From: an uncultured Clostridia bacterium
GTDB taxonomy: Bacteria; Bacillota; Clostridia; Oscillospirales; Ruminococcaceae
Reading direction: 5' to 3'
Assembly (NCBI GenBank): GCA_947586185.1
Contig: CANPXN010000010.1
Location: 1 to 64,000, forward strand
DNA length: 64,000 nucleotides
Within the stretch, counting starts at the first letter, position 1. Every line of letters starts with the position of its first letter. Of the stretch, positions 21,773 through 29,352 are shown one piece after another. The notes beneath the pieces were generated by a model. That model did not search any database. It was not told the origin of the DNA and saw only the letters and a program-made list of their open reading frames with translations. A program made the translations under genes and the position numbers.

Positions 21773-21900
21773 AGAACTTGTCTTTACAAGCATCTGCGCA
21801 CATCTTTTCGGCAAACTTTGCCTTAGCCTGCGTATTTTGCATTGTCTACAACAAAATTATGCTCGAAAATCCGCACACATTTCTTATGAAGACAAATTCT
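21773..21900. repeat. dispersed repeat, copy B (longest copy)
   Basis: A 128-bp element in the gap between hndB and hndC, with imperfect inverted ends (AGAACTTGTCTTTACAAG at the left, CTTATGAAGACAAATTCT at the right) and internal TGCGCACATCTTTTCGGC. It shares the string TCTTTTCGGCAAA with copy C. The transcript would fold it into one long hairpin. Confidence 0.6.
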
Positions 21901-21916
21901 TAATCAATTCTGATGA

Positions 21917-22276
21917 TTATTTTAAAACGTAATCATTTACGATCTGACCATTAATAATATGTTTTTCAACGACTTCTTTTGCCTTGTCCGCAGTCATTTC
22001 AACATATGTTACCTTTTCATTTCCAGGTCCGTAAACTTCAACAACAGGTTCATACTTGCACATACCGATGCAGCCTGACTGTGAAACCATAACGTCCTTT
22101 ACTTTCTTTGCAGCTATCTCCTCTGCAAATGTATTGAGAACTTCTCTTGCGCCTGCATTGATACCGCATGTACCCATTGCAACCACAACCTTTGTACAAT
22201 CAGGATTCTCTGAACGCAGTCCAACCTGATCCTTCATCTTGTCTCTGATAGCATTCAATTCTTCAATAGACTTCAT
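21917..22276 (-). CDS. hndB: thioredoxin-like [2Fe-2S] ferredoxin subunit
   Basis: A 119-residue protein of the HndB/(2Fe-2S) ferredoxin type. Cluster-binding cysteines lie in AMGTCGINAGAREV and SQSGCIGMCKYEP. It is thought to shuttle electrons within or to the Hnd complex. The ribosome site AGGAGG precedes the ATG. It is split from hndC by a 190-bp gap that contains only repeat copy B. Confidence 0.93.
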   Translation of the reverse strand: MKSIEELNAIRDKMKDQVGLRSENPDCTKVVVAMGTCGINAGAREVLNTFAEEIAAKKVKDVMVSQSGCIGMCKYEPVVEVYGPGNEKVTYVEMTADKAKEVVEKHIINGQIVNDYVLK

Positions 22277-22323
22277 ATTTTTCCTCCTGTTAAACGGGAA
22301 CGATATAGATATATAAATTATGT

Positions 22324-22875
22324 TTAAAGCTTTATCTCGCCGCTTGTTTCCTGAATATTTTCTTCAAGATATTCCTTTATGTACTCCATAACCGGAGCTG
22401 ACTCAAGCGGAACATCGCCGAGAATTTTCCTTATCGCTCTTGTATCCATAACAAAGCCTCTGCCGTCCGCAGAAAAGCTGAACACAACGTCCGCACACAA
22501 AACCATAACCGCTCTCACAGTTGCCCCAATATCACCAAGGGGCATACGGTTTATATGAAACAGTCCGAAAACTGCTTTGACGCATGTTCCCTCTCCTTTC
22601 ACAGATTCGATCCGAAACGTACCTCCCGTACATTCTGCGGAATATTTCAGAAAGGGCAGACCCAGTCCTGAGCCTTCGGTTTCCTTTGTTGTAAAAAAGG
22701 GATCGACAGCCTTTTCAAGCTGCTCGGCCGTCATACCGCAGCCGTTATCCCTTACGGAAACGTTCAAAGTACCCTCATAAGAGCTTACGCCAACGCTGAT
22801 CTCAATCAAAGACGCACCGGCTCTGAGCGAATTTTCAGCTAGGTCAAGAATTCCCAGCGAGATTTCAGACATCAT
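22324..22875 (-). CDS. histidine-kinase-like ATPase domain protein in hydrogenase operon
   Basis: A 183-residue protein with a GHKL ATPase fold: N box EISLGILDLAENSLRAGA, G1 VRDNGCGM, F box DPFFTTK and G2 GSGLGLPFLKYSAE. It has no dimerisation/phospho-acceptor domain and no sensor domain, so it is a solo ATPase of the kind regularly found in clostridial hydrogenase operons. The C-terminal 70 residues have no family I know. The ATG overlaps the hndA stop, so it is translated with hndA. The role is likely regulatory, perhaps with the divergent ATPase/DRTGG pair at 24 kb (inference). Confidence 0.88.
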   Translation of the reverse strand: MMSEISLGILDLAENSLRAGASLIEISVGVSSYEGTLNVSVRDNGCGMTAEQLEKAVDPFFTTKETEGSGLGLPFLKYSAECTGGTFRIESVKGEGTCVKAVFGLFHINRMPLGDIGATVRAVMVLCADVVFSFSADGRGFVMDTRAIRKILGDVPLESAPVMEYIKEYLEENIQETSGEIKL

Positions 22876-23372
22876 TATTCTGAATATTTAGCAATAATAT
22901 CTTTTACATCGTCAACTGTAAGTCTTCCATAAACGTCTTCATTAACTGTAAGAACCGGTGCAAGTCCGCATGCGCCTATGCAGCGGCAGGCTTCCAGTGA
23001 GAATTTTCCGTCCGGAGTACACTGACCGCCCTCGATGCCGAGAATTTCCTGGAGCTTAGCATAGATGTCGCCAGAACCTTTTACATAACATGCCGTACCA
23101 AGACAGACAGAAATTTTATACTGACCCTTCGGATTCAAAGCGAACTGTGAATAAAAAGTTGCAACGCCGTAGATCTTTTCCAGTGGAATATCCATTTCGT
23201 TGGAAATAATTTTCTGAACCTCGATCGGAAGATAGCCGTAAATATCCTGTGCTTTCTGAAGAATAGGCATAAGCGAGCCTTTTTCATGCTTCCTTTCACT
23301 GATAACCTTTAAAAGCTCTGCTTCCTGTTCTGCAGTGCCGTTGAAAGGTACTGAGCAAATTTTAGAACTCAT
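22875..23372 (-). CDS. hndA: hydrogenase [2Fe-2S] subunit (NuoE-like)
   Basis: A 165-residue NuoE/HndA-type subunit. An N-terminal helical bundle (KGSLMPILQKAQDIYGYLP) is followed by a thioredoxin-like [2Fe-2S] domain with CLGTACYVKGSG and CRCIGACGLAP. It docks on the NuoF-like subunit and relays electrons. It is the first gene of the five-gene hydrogenase operon, with AAGGAGG before the ATG. Confidence 0.96.
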   Translation of the reverse strand: MSSKICSVPFNGTAEQEAELLKVISERKHEKGSLMPILQKAQDIYGYLPIEVQKIISNEMDIPLEKIYGVATFYSQFALNPKGQYKISVCLGTACYVKGSGDIYAKLQEILGIEGGQCTPDGKFSLEACRCIGACGLAPVLTVNEDVYGRLTVDDVKDIIAKYSE

Positions 23373-23430
23373 TATTGAACCTCCTTATAAATATGGACGT
23401 GGAAATAAATACACGTACCTAAGCTCTTTA

Positions 23431-23436
23431 ATTATA
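23431..23436 (-). promoter_or_regulatory. -10 box of the hydrogenase operon
   Basis: TATAAT preceded by an extended-10 TG (TGGTATAAT on the minus strand), about 60 bp upstream of hndA. No good -35 is visible, which suggests an activator or extended-10 dependence. Confidence 0.6.
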
Positions 23437-23491
23437 CCATAATTCGTGTTTTAATTCCATTCAAATATGTCACTAATACGGCATGGATATT

Positions 23492-23508
23492 TTGTGCAAT
23501 ATGCACAA
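23492..23508. promoter_or_regulatory. palindromic operator candidate
   Basis: TTGTGCA and TGCACAA around ATA form a perfect 7+3+7 palindrome about 55 bp upstream of the hydrogenase -10 box. It resembles a shortened Rex-type (TTGTGAA-N4-TTCACAA) site, but the spacing and centre differ, so the regulator is unknown. Confidence 0.35.
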
Positions 23509-23658
23509 CTGCGTTTTTTTGCTCTATGCAATATTGTCATATTACACGCTTGTGCCGACTGCCCTTGTTGACAGCTATCTTTCCAGCAAACAGACGGCTT
23601 AAAGAGGGTGGAAAATACAGCATGTAGTTATATTTTTTCTAAATCTGGCATTTTCAGC

Positions 23659-23687
23659 TTTACAACCGAAAATCCCTGTGGTATAAT
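23659..23687 (+). promoter_or_regulatory. promoter of the divergent ATPase/DRTGG/glgB unit
   Basis: TTTACA (23659-23664), a 17-nt spacer and TATAAT (23682-23687) on the plus strand. The transcript would start near 23694 and run through the MITE-like element before the first gene. Confidence 0.75.
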
Positions 23688-23763
23688 AAATTTTACTAAA
23701 TGTTTTTTCGGATAGGCAAATTAGATATTTGCTTTCTGCATGTCGTAAAATTAAGCAATATAG

Positions 23764-23943
23764 TTAAGGCAATACCGCACAAAGCACGCCTGACGGCTTT
23801 GCACACATCTTGCTTGCATATTTTCCGTCATATCACACAAAAATCTCTTGACATACGCCAGTATGCCTGCGAGCTTTTTATGCAATCTGACGGAAAATCT
23901 GACTGCGCAATCTGCGCACAATCTTTGTGCGGTACTGCCTTAA
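23764..23943. mobile_element. MITE-like 180-bp palindromic insertion
   Basis: The ends are 21-bp inverted repeats with one mismatch: TTAAGGCAATACCGCACAAAG at the left, and the complement of TTAAGGCAGTACCGCACAAAG at the right. Inside, ATTTTCCGTCA and TGACGGAAAAT form a second inverted pair. Both ends close on TTAA, so the target may be TA or TTAA. It encodes no protein and no transposase, and sits between a promoter and the ATPase-domain gene at 23964. Confidence 0.75.
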
Positions 23944-23963
23944 AATGAAAGGAGCTTGAATCT

Positions 23964-24380
23964 TTGAACGAAAAGGTTAAGTATACCGTAAAAGCCGATG
24001 ATTTCAGTCATGCCGGAGATGTATCAGGCAAAGTAAGAGACTGGATGAAAAAGCTTCCGATTGATGCGGAAGCCGTAAGACGTGCCGCAATTGCTCTTTA
24101 TGAAGGCGAAATTAATATGATAATACACTCCAACGGCGGAGAAATTGATGTGGAAGTTTCAGACCGATGCATAACTATGACTCTTTCAGACAGAGGCCCG
24201 GGTATTCCTGATGTTGACCTTGCAACACAGGAGGGATATTCCACCGCAGGCGAATCGGCACGGTCAATGGGATTTGGCGCAGGCATGGGCTTTGCCAGCA
24301 TGAAAAAGCATACGGACTATATGATGATTGATTCCCGTAAGGGCATTGGAACAACGATCACTATGAAAATATATTTTTAG
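23964..24380 (+). CDS. anti-sigma-factor-like ATPase domain protein
   Basis: A 138-residue GHKL ATPase of the RsbW/SpoIIAB type: N box ALYEGEINMIIHSNGG, G1 LSDRGPGIPDVDLA and G2 ARSMGFGAGMGFASMKK. The TTG start at 23964 has GGAG 9 nt upstream. Such proteins bind ATP and hold a sigma factor or partner; I cannot tell which here. Together with the next gene (DRTGG) it forms a module that recurs beside clostridial [FeFe] hydrogenases, pointing to a role in hydrogenase control (context inference). The 5' leader contains the MITE. Confidence 0.85.
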   Translation: MNEKVKYTVKADDFSHAGDVSGKVRDWMKKLPIDAEAVRRAAIALYEGEINMIIHSNGGEIDVEVSDRCITMTLSDRGPGIPDVDLATQEGYSTAGESARSMGFGAGMGFASMKKHTDYMMIDSRKGIGTTITMKIYF

Positions 24381-24388
24381 GAAGAGTC

Positions 24389-24727
24389 ATGACAGTTAAA
24401 GATCTTATTAATTCTGATATTTTTGAAGCTGTAAATTCGGGAATTCATACTGAAACTAAAATCGAAAGGGTGTACTGCTGTGACATGCTGAGCCTTGCCC
24501 TTGCCCGAGCTTCCGAAGGCTGCGCATGGATAACTGTGATCTGCAATATAAACACCCTTGCGGTAGCATATCGTACAAAAGCTGCATGCGTTATAATCGC
24601 AGAGGGAGTAGCTGTGGACGAGAATTTCCGCAAAGAAGCTGAAAGCCATGGCATAACAGTTTTCAGAACAACGCTTCCTGTTTTTGAGGCTGCACTGAAA
24701 TTACATAATATTGTTAAGGAGGAGTAA
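24389..24727 (+). CDS. DRTGG-domain protein
   Basis: A 112-residue protein of the DRTGG type, the domain found before HPr kinase and CBS/PTA domains. The start MTVKDLINSDIFEAV and the segments CDMLSLALARASEGCAWIT and CVIIAEGVAVD fit that fold, a small nucleotide- or effector-binding module. No enzyme domain is attached. It starts 9 bp after the ATPase gene and ends 2 bp before glgB, so all three probably share one transcript. Confidence 0.8.
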   Translation: MTVKDLINSDIFEAVNSGIHTETKIERVYCCDMLSLALARASEGCAWITVICNINTLAVAYRTKAACVIIAEGVAVDENFRKEAESHGITVFRTTLPVFEAALKLHNIVKEE

Positions 24728-24729
24728 TT

Positions 24730-26517
24730 ATGAATTTATATGATTTTTATACAGGCAATTCATTTGATGCCTACGACTTTTTTGGAGCACATAAAGAAGG
24801 TGAACATATAGTTTTCAGAACATATGCTCCAAATGCAAAAGCAGTTAACATTATCGGAAGCTTCAACGGCTGGAATGAAGAACCGATGTATCATGAGGGA
24901 AATGATCAGGTTTTTGTATACAGAAACGGAAACGCAAAATTCGGCGATATGTACAAATATGTTATTTATTCCCAAAACGGCGAAAGAAGAGAGCACTGCG
25001 ATCCGTACAGCTTCGGAATGGAGCTGAGGCCTAATTTTTCTTCATACATAGTGGACCTTTCAGCGCATAAATTCTCTGACGAAAAGTGGATGAAAACAAG
25101 AAGCAAGAACTACAACGAGCCTATGAATATATATGAGCTTCATCTCGGCTCATGGAAGAATAATCCGGAAAATGAAAACGGATGGTTTTCCTATTCAGAA
25201 ATTGCAGACGAGCTTATCAAATATGTTAAGGACAACGGATATACTCATATCGAGTTTATGCCGCTGAGCGAACATCCTGCCGACTGCTCATGGGGATATC
25301 AGAATACAGGATTTTTCAGTCCAACATCAAGATATGGCACAGCCTCAGAGCTCCAGGAGCTTATTGACAAATGCCATAAGGCCGGAATCGGAGCTATAAT
25401 TGATTTTGTTCCGGTACACTTTGCAGTAGACGGTTATGCACTGGCAAAGTATGACGGAACAGACCTTTACGAATATCCATCCTCAGATGTTGGTACAAGC
25501 GAATGGGGCTCATATAATTTCATACACTCCAGAGGCGAGGTGTGCAGCTTTTTGCAGTCCGCCGCAAACTACTGGCTCAAGGAATTTCATTTTGACGGCA
25601 TAAGAATGGACGCTATAAGCCGTGCGATCTACTGGCAGGGTGAACCGACAAGAGGCGAAAATGGCAATACAGTAAATTTTATAAAGACTATGAATGCCGG
25701 TCTTCACAGACTTCACTCGACAGCCATACTCATTGCTGAAGATTCAACATCATATCCTAAGATCACTGCTCCTGTGGAATATGATGGTTTGGGCTTTGAT
25801 TATAAATGGGATTTAGGCTGGATGAACGATACGCTTAATTATTTTAAGACTCCGCCGGCTGAAAGACCTTACCACTACCACAAGCTCACATTTTCAATGG
25901 CATACTTTTACAATGAGCTTTATATACTCCCTCTCTCCCACGACGAAAATGTACACGGAAAAGCTACCATAATTCAGAAAATGTGGGGGGACTATGACGT
26001 AAAGTTCCCGCAATGTCGTGCAATGTATATGTATATGTACACACATCCCGGAAAAAAGCTTAACTTCATGGGCAATGAAATAGCGCAGTTCCGTGAATGG
26101 GATGAAACAAAGGAGCAGGATTGGAGTCTTATTAAATATCCTCTCCATGATTCTTTCAGAAATTATATGAAGCAGCTCAATAAAATATATTTAAAGCATG
26201 CCTCCCTGTTCGACGGCGACTATAATTCAGTTTCGTTCAAGTGGCATGTCGTTGACGCTTGTGAACAGTCATGCTATGTTTATGAGCGTTCAAACATACT
26301 TGAGTCAATTATATGTGCATTTAACTTTTCCGATAAGGAGCAAACCGTAAGCTTTAAACCGGAGGAAAAATTATGCCTTACAGAAATTCTGAACAGTGAC
26401 TGGAACGAGTTCGGCGGTAATACCGAAAAGAAAAAATCCAGCAAAACCTTCAGCAAAGAAGTGAAAATTACTTTACAGCCGTTTTCAGGCAGAATTTTTA
26501 AAAAGACAGTTAAATAA
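24730..26517 (+). CDS. glgB: 1,4-alpha-glucan branching enzyme
   Basis: A 595-residue GH13 branching enzyme, a short form with one N-terminal CBM48-like domain (HIVFRTYAPNAKAVNIIGSF). The barrel shows the order typical of GlgB: MPLSEHPADCSWGYQ, the nucleophile Asp in GIRMDAISRAIYW, the acid/base Glu in LIAEDSTSYP, and LPLSHDENVHGK. It makes alpha-1,6 branches in glycogen. GGAGGAG precedes the ATG. No other glycogen gene is nearby; its link to the ATPase/DRTGG pair is only transcriptional. Confidence 0.97.
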   Translation: MNLYDFYTGNSFDAYDFFGAHKEGEHIVFRTYAPNAKAVNIIGSFNGWNEEPMYHEGNDQVFVYRNGNAKFGDMYKYVIYSQNGERREHCDPYSFGMELRPNFSSYIVDLSAHKFSDEKWMKTRSKNYNEPMNIYELHLGSWKNNPENENGWFSYSEIADELIKYVKDNGYTHIEFMPLSEHPADCSWGYQNTGFFSPTSRYGTASELQELIDKCHKAGIGAIIDFVPVHFAVDGYALAKYDGTDLYEYPSSDVGTSEWGSYNFIHSRGEVCSFLQSAANYWLKEFHFDGIRMDAISRAIYWQGEPTRGENGNTVNFIKTMNAGLHRLHSTAILIAEDSTSYPKITAPVEYDGLGFDYKWDLGWMNDTLNYFKTPPAERPYHYHKLTFSMAYFYNELYILPLSHDENVHGKATIIQKMWGDYDVKFPQCRAMYMYMYTHPGKKLNFMGNEIAQFREWDETKEQDWSLIKYPLHDSFRNYMKQLNKIYLKHASLFDGDYNSVSFKWHVVDACEQSCYVYERSNILESIICAFNFSDKEQTVSFKPEEKLCLTEILNSDWNEFGGNTEKKKSSKTFSKEVKITLQPFSGRIFKKTVK

Positions 26518-26520
26518 TGA

Positions 26521-26558
26521 ACCGCCCCTGTTTAAACAAATAAACAGGGGCGGTTTTA
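26521..26558. terminator. bidirectional terminator
   Basis: ACCGCCCCTGTTTA/TAAACAGGGGCGGT, a perfect 14-bp stem with a 6-nt loop, followed by TTTT on the plus strand. It separates glgB from the convergent gene. Confidence 0.88.
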
Positions 26559-26561
26559 ATA

Positions 26562-27752
26562 TCAAAGCTTCTTCTTTTCGTCTTCAAGAGCCTTAATAAG
26601 GTCTTCTATAGAATTAATATTGTCGTTTCTCTTCTTAACTGCCGGCTTCTGTGGCTTAGGTCTTTTTGCAGTTCTTGTACCCTCAGACCTTGGAGCAGAT
26701 TCCCTGCTTTTATTCCTTGCAGCATTTTCCTGTTCTTCCTTTTGTCTGAGTGCAGCCTTGATCGCTGCCATTTTATCATTCTCAGCATTTGCAGGAGTCT
26801 TTGAAAACGGAGTTGACGGATTTTCATCAACTGCCATTTTAAAACGCTCAACAGCCATTGTTGCTGAGGAAGCTGAACGCTGTCTTTCCGCCGGTCTTCT
26901 GCTGCGCTTCTGATTTGCAAGATCATTTATCAGCATATCATCAGGAGTTTCAGTGCGTGAGAAGGTGGTTGTCTTTCCTGAACTTCCAGCAGGATATTTC
27001 TGCGCAAAGTTCTCTGCAATCGAGGACTTCTTTCTCTGAAATTCCGGATCCCTTCTTACAGGCATTCCAGGTTCAAAAAGAGGATTGTTAGGTCTTGGAG
27101 CACGTCTTTGAGGCGGTTCTTCATAATCCTCATCGTCATAGTACTCGTCATTATCCCCGTCATCATATCCTCCATACTGATAATCAACAGGGTCTTCCTC
27201 GTAATACTCATCCTCTTCCGCATTCCGTTTTCTGGAAGATATAACCTTTGCAAAAATAAATATTACTAAAAGAATACAAGGAAGTATGAGAAAGATAACT
27301 ACACCCTTAGTACTTATAATTAAATTTATTGCAGAACCAAGGGTTTTATCAGAGGATGTACATTTTGCAAGTACATTACTTTTATCGACCTCAAAAACCG
27401 TATCCGGTGTCGAATCTCCGGCAACCTTATATATGGTATTGTCAGTATTGTGAACGACCTCAGTAATTCTTAAAACCGCCTCACGGTCCTTTTTTATTTT
27501 ACAGAGTACAACGTTTCCCTCTGTAAGAACCTGAATATCGTCAGCATCGGCAAATACCGCAGAGCCATAAGAAATTTCAGGCTCCATTTCCTTTGAAGAC
27601 ATAAGATATAGGTAGTTACTGAACAGTTTTGCAGAACCGCTTCCGCTGCTGAATAACAATATTGTAATAAGTGTAAGCAGCGAGGATAATATAAGAAGTG
27701 TGGTTAAAACAACCATAAATATCGACACACCAATTTTTTTAGGTTTTGACAT
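26562..27752 (-). CDS. signal-peptidase-I-like membrane protein lacking catalytic residues
   Basis: I use the ATG at 27752 (396 residues). A membrane helix (about 8-33) is followed by an S26-peptidase-like domain (about 50-130), a second helix (about 139-163), and a long disordered charged tail (acidic Glu/Asp/Tyr, then Arg/Lys/Pro-rich). The domain reads KEMEPEISYGSAVF...NVVLCK...YKVAGDSTPD, parallel to SipW-type SSMEP..GD..KGDAN, but the catalytic Ser position is E55 and the His of the THR motif is L94. It is thus probably a pseudo-peptidase, perhaps a scaffold or pilus/cell-wall accessory. The cytoplasmic tail runs about 230 residues. Confidence 0.75.
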   Translation of the reverse strand: MSKPKKIGVSIFMVVLTTLLILSSLLTLITILLFSSGSGSAKLFSNYLYLMSSKEMEPEISYGSAVFADADDIQVLTEGNVVLCKIKKDREAVLRITEVVHNTDNTIYKVAGDSTPDTVFEVDKSNVLAKCTSSDKTLGSAINLIISTKGVVIFLILPCILLVIFIFAKVISSRKRNAEEDEYYEEDPVDYQYGGYDDGDNDEYYDDEDYEEPPQRRAPRPNNPLFEPGMPVRRDPEFQRKKSSIAENFAQKYPAGSSGKTTTFSRTETPDDMLINDLANQKRSRRPAERQRSASSATMAVERFKMAVDENPSTPFSKTPANAENDKMAAIKAALRQKEEQENAARNKSRESAPRSEGTRTAKRPKPQKPAVKKRNDNINSIEDLIKALEDEKKKL

Positions 27753-27873
27753 AATAAAAATCAATCCTCCGTAGAATATTTTCAAAAGCTTTTTTCATTA
27801 TAACATAATTTATCTAAAAATACAATTTATTTTTTAAATTTTAGTAATTTTTTTCTGAAATTCATTTATCATC

Positions 27874-27901
27874 TTGACATATTCAAAATTTGTGGTAAAA
27901 T
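27874..27901 (+). promoter_or_regulatory. promoter of tRNA-Thr
   Basis: TTGACA (27874-27879), a 16-nt spacer and TAAAAT (27896-27901), 38 bp upstream of the tRNA. Confidence 0.8.
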
Positions 27902-27938
27902 ATATGTATAACTGTTTTTAAGATTATGTTACTAAAAT

Positions 27939-28014
27939 GCTACTGTGGCTCAGCAGGTAGAGCAGCTCACTCGTAATGAGCAGGTCGCCCGTTCGAATCG
28001 GGTCAGTAGCTCCA
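27939..28014 (+). tRNA. tRNA-Thr (CGU)
   Basis: A complete cloverleaf. The acceptor stem GCTACTG pairs with CAGTAGC, the anticodon stem is GCTCA/TGAGC with loop CTCGTAA (anticodon CGT), and the T-arm is CCCGTTCGAATCGGG. Discriminator T and CCA are encoded. Confidence 0.95.
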
Positions 28015-28034
28015 ACCGAGTGATCTCGGAGGAC

Positions 28035-28070
28035 ATATCGGGCTTTCGTTTTGAAAGTCCGATATTTTTT
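28035..28070 (+). terminator. terminator after tRNA-Thr
   Basis: ATATCGG-CTTTC/GAAAG-CCGATAT stem with a short loop, then TTTTTT. Confidence 0.8.
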
Positions 28071-28123
28071 ATCAAGAGCCTCTTTATTTCATCTTTTTCA
28101 CAACCGCAACACAGATATAAAAC

Positions 28124-28163
28124 AAAAGCACCGGTCAGGGTATCCCCAAACCGATGCTTTTTT
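28124..28163 (-). terminator. terminator of corA
   Basis: On the minus strand AAAGCATCGGT pairs imperfectly with ACCGGTGCTTT around a 14-nt loop, followed by TGTTTT. It abuts the corA stop codon. Confidence 0.7.
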
Positions 28164-29108
28164 CTATTTGAACATCTTTAATTTTACAAAGCATATGCCT
28201 ACAATAACACTTAGCAGAACTGCAACAAGAACAATAATCAAAAAACCTCCCGGTCTTTCTGCAAACGGCATGCCTTTAGTATTTGTATTCATTCCATAAG
28301 CGCTGAAAATCATTGTTGGGATCGACATTACAATTGTAATGATCGCCAGAACCTTCATAACAATATTTAGGTTATTGGAAATAACCGATGCAAAGGCATC
28401 CATCATGCCGCTCAGGATTCCGCTGTAAATATTGGCCATCTCAATAGCCTGCTTATTCTCGACTATTACATCCTCAAGCAGCTCGGAATCCTCCGGATAT
28501 TTCTTAATAACGTCTGTTCTGAGCAGCTTTTCCAAAACCACTTCATTTGAACGAAGAGCTGTTGTAAAGTATACAAGGCTCTTTTCAAGGGTCAAAAGCT
28601 CTATAAGCTCCTGATTACGTGTCGATTTATGAAGCTTATTTTCAACCTCATCGCTTTTCCGATCAATAATACGAAGATACTGCAAATAGCATGATGCAGT
28701 CTTGTACAATATCTGTAGAATAAATCTCGACCTCATATATGTGTGAAAGTCACGAACCTTACCTTGGTAAAACTGCCGTAAAATCGGAGTATCTTCACTG
28801 CATATAGTTATAACTACCTTGTTTGTCATAATAATTGCAAGAGGCATTGTGCTGAAAAGCTCACGGTCGGTATCCTCTTCTATTGTAGGGATATTTACAA
28901 GAATCATTGTATAATTTTCCTCAACCTCAATACGTGACCGCTCGTCAATATCAAGAGCCGCTTTTAACGCGTCCATATCAATACTGTATTTTCTGGAAAT
29001 TGAAAACATCTCCTTTTCGCTTGGAGATATCATGGAGATCCAGCATCCGTCCTGAGGCTCATCAATCAATTCATGGTTACAATTTCTTGTATAATAACAA
29101 TTTATCAT
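28164..29108 (-). CDS. corA: CorA-family divalent cation transporter
   Basis: I place the start at the ATG at 29108 (MINCYYTRNCN, 314 residues), with AAAGGAAG 7 nt upstream, not at the longer frame from 29165. A large N-terminal cytosolic funnel is followed by two C-terminal membrane helices with the selectivity motif YGMNTNTKG between them and a basic C-terminus (KLKMFK). It forms a pentameric Mg2+ (or Co2+/Ni2+) channel. The 5' leader carries a possible regulatory leader peptide and hairpins. Confidence 0.94.
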   Translation of the reverse strand: MINCYYTRNCNHELIDEPQDGCWISMISPSEKEMFSISRKYSIDMDALKAALDIDERSRIEVEENYTMILVNIPTIEEDTDRELFSTMPLAIIMTNKVVITICSEDTPILRQFYQGKVRDFHTYMRSRFILQILYKTASCYLQYLRIIDRKSDEVENKLHKSTRNQELIELLTLEKSLVYFTTALRSNEVVLEKLLRTDVIKKYPEDSELLEDVIVENKQAIEMANIYSGILSGMMDAFASVISNNLNIVMKVLAIITIVMSIPTMIFSAYGMNTNTKGMPFAERPGGFLIIVLVAVLLSVIVGICFVKLKMFK

Positions 29109-29171
29109 ATAAAATCTTCCTTTCGCAGCAAAGCATGAAGCAAAGCTGCAAAAGCAATGTTTCATGTATGC

Positions 29172-29225
29172 TTATATGATTTTTTGTAAAAGGACATTAG
29201 TACGCATACCAGGTCCAGGTTTCAA
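29172..29225 (-). CDS. candidate leader peptide of corA (17 aa)
   Basis: A TTG start at 29225 with AAAGGA 9 nt upstream opens a 17-codon frame (MKPGPGMRTNVLLQKII) that ends at 29172, 64 bp before corA and directly before two alternative hairpins that could hide or expose the corA ribosome site. The KPGPG segment recalls proline-containing Mg2+ leader peptides such as MgtL. Translation is not shown; the frame could be chance. Confidence 0.4.
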   Translation of the reverse strand: MKPGPGMRTNVLLQKII

Positions 29226-29260
29226 ATAGATCAAATCCTTTCTTAAATACTTATATTAGT

Positions 29261-29289
29261 ATTCTATCACATTTTCTCATTCAAGTCAA
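29261..29289 (-). promoter_or_regulatory. promoter of corA
   Basis: TTGACT (29289-29284), a 17-nt spacer and TAGAAT (29266-29261). It gives a leader of roughly 145 nt before corA. Confidence 0.75.
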
Positions 29290-29310
29290 TTAAAATTATG
29301 TTAAACTATT

Positions 29311-29342
29311 AAAATACCGCTGGTTTTGCCGGCGGTATTTTA
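29311..29342 (-). terminator. terminator of the diguanylate cyclase gene
   Basis: AAAATACCGC/GCGGTATTTT stem in minus-strand reading, 11 bp after the stop codon and upstream of the corA promoter. Confidence 0.75.
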
Positions 29343-29352
29343 TAACATATTC

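Noticed and set aside
23700-23948. 82-codon frame upstream of the ATPase-domain gene
   Set aside because: It coincides almost exactly with the MITE-like palindrome and has no ribosome site.
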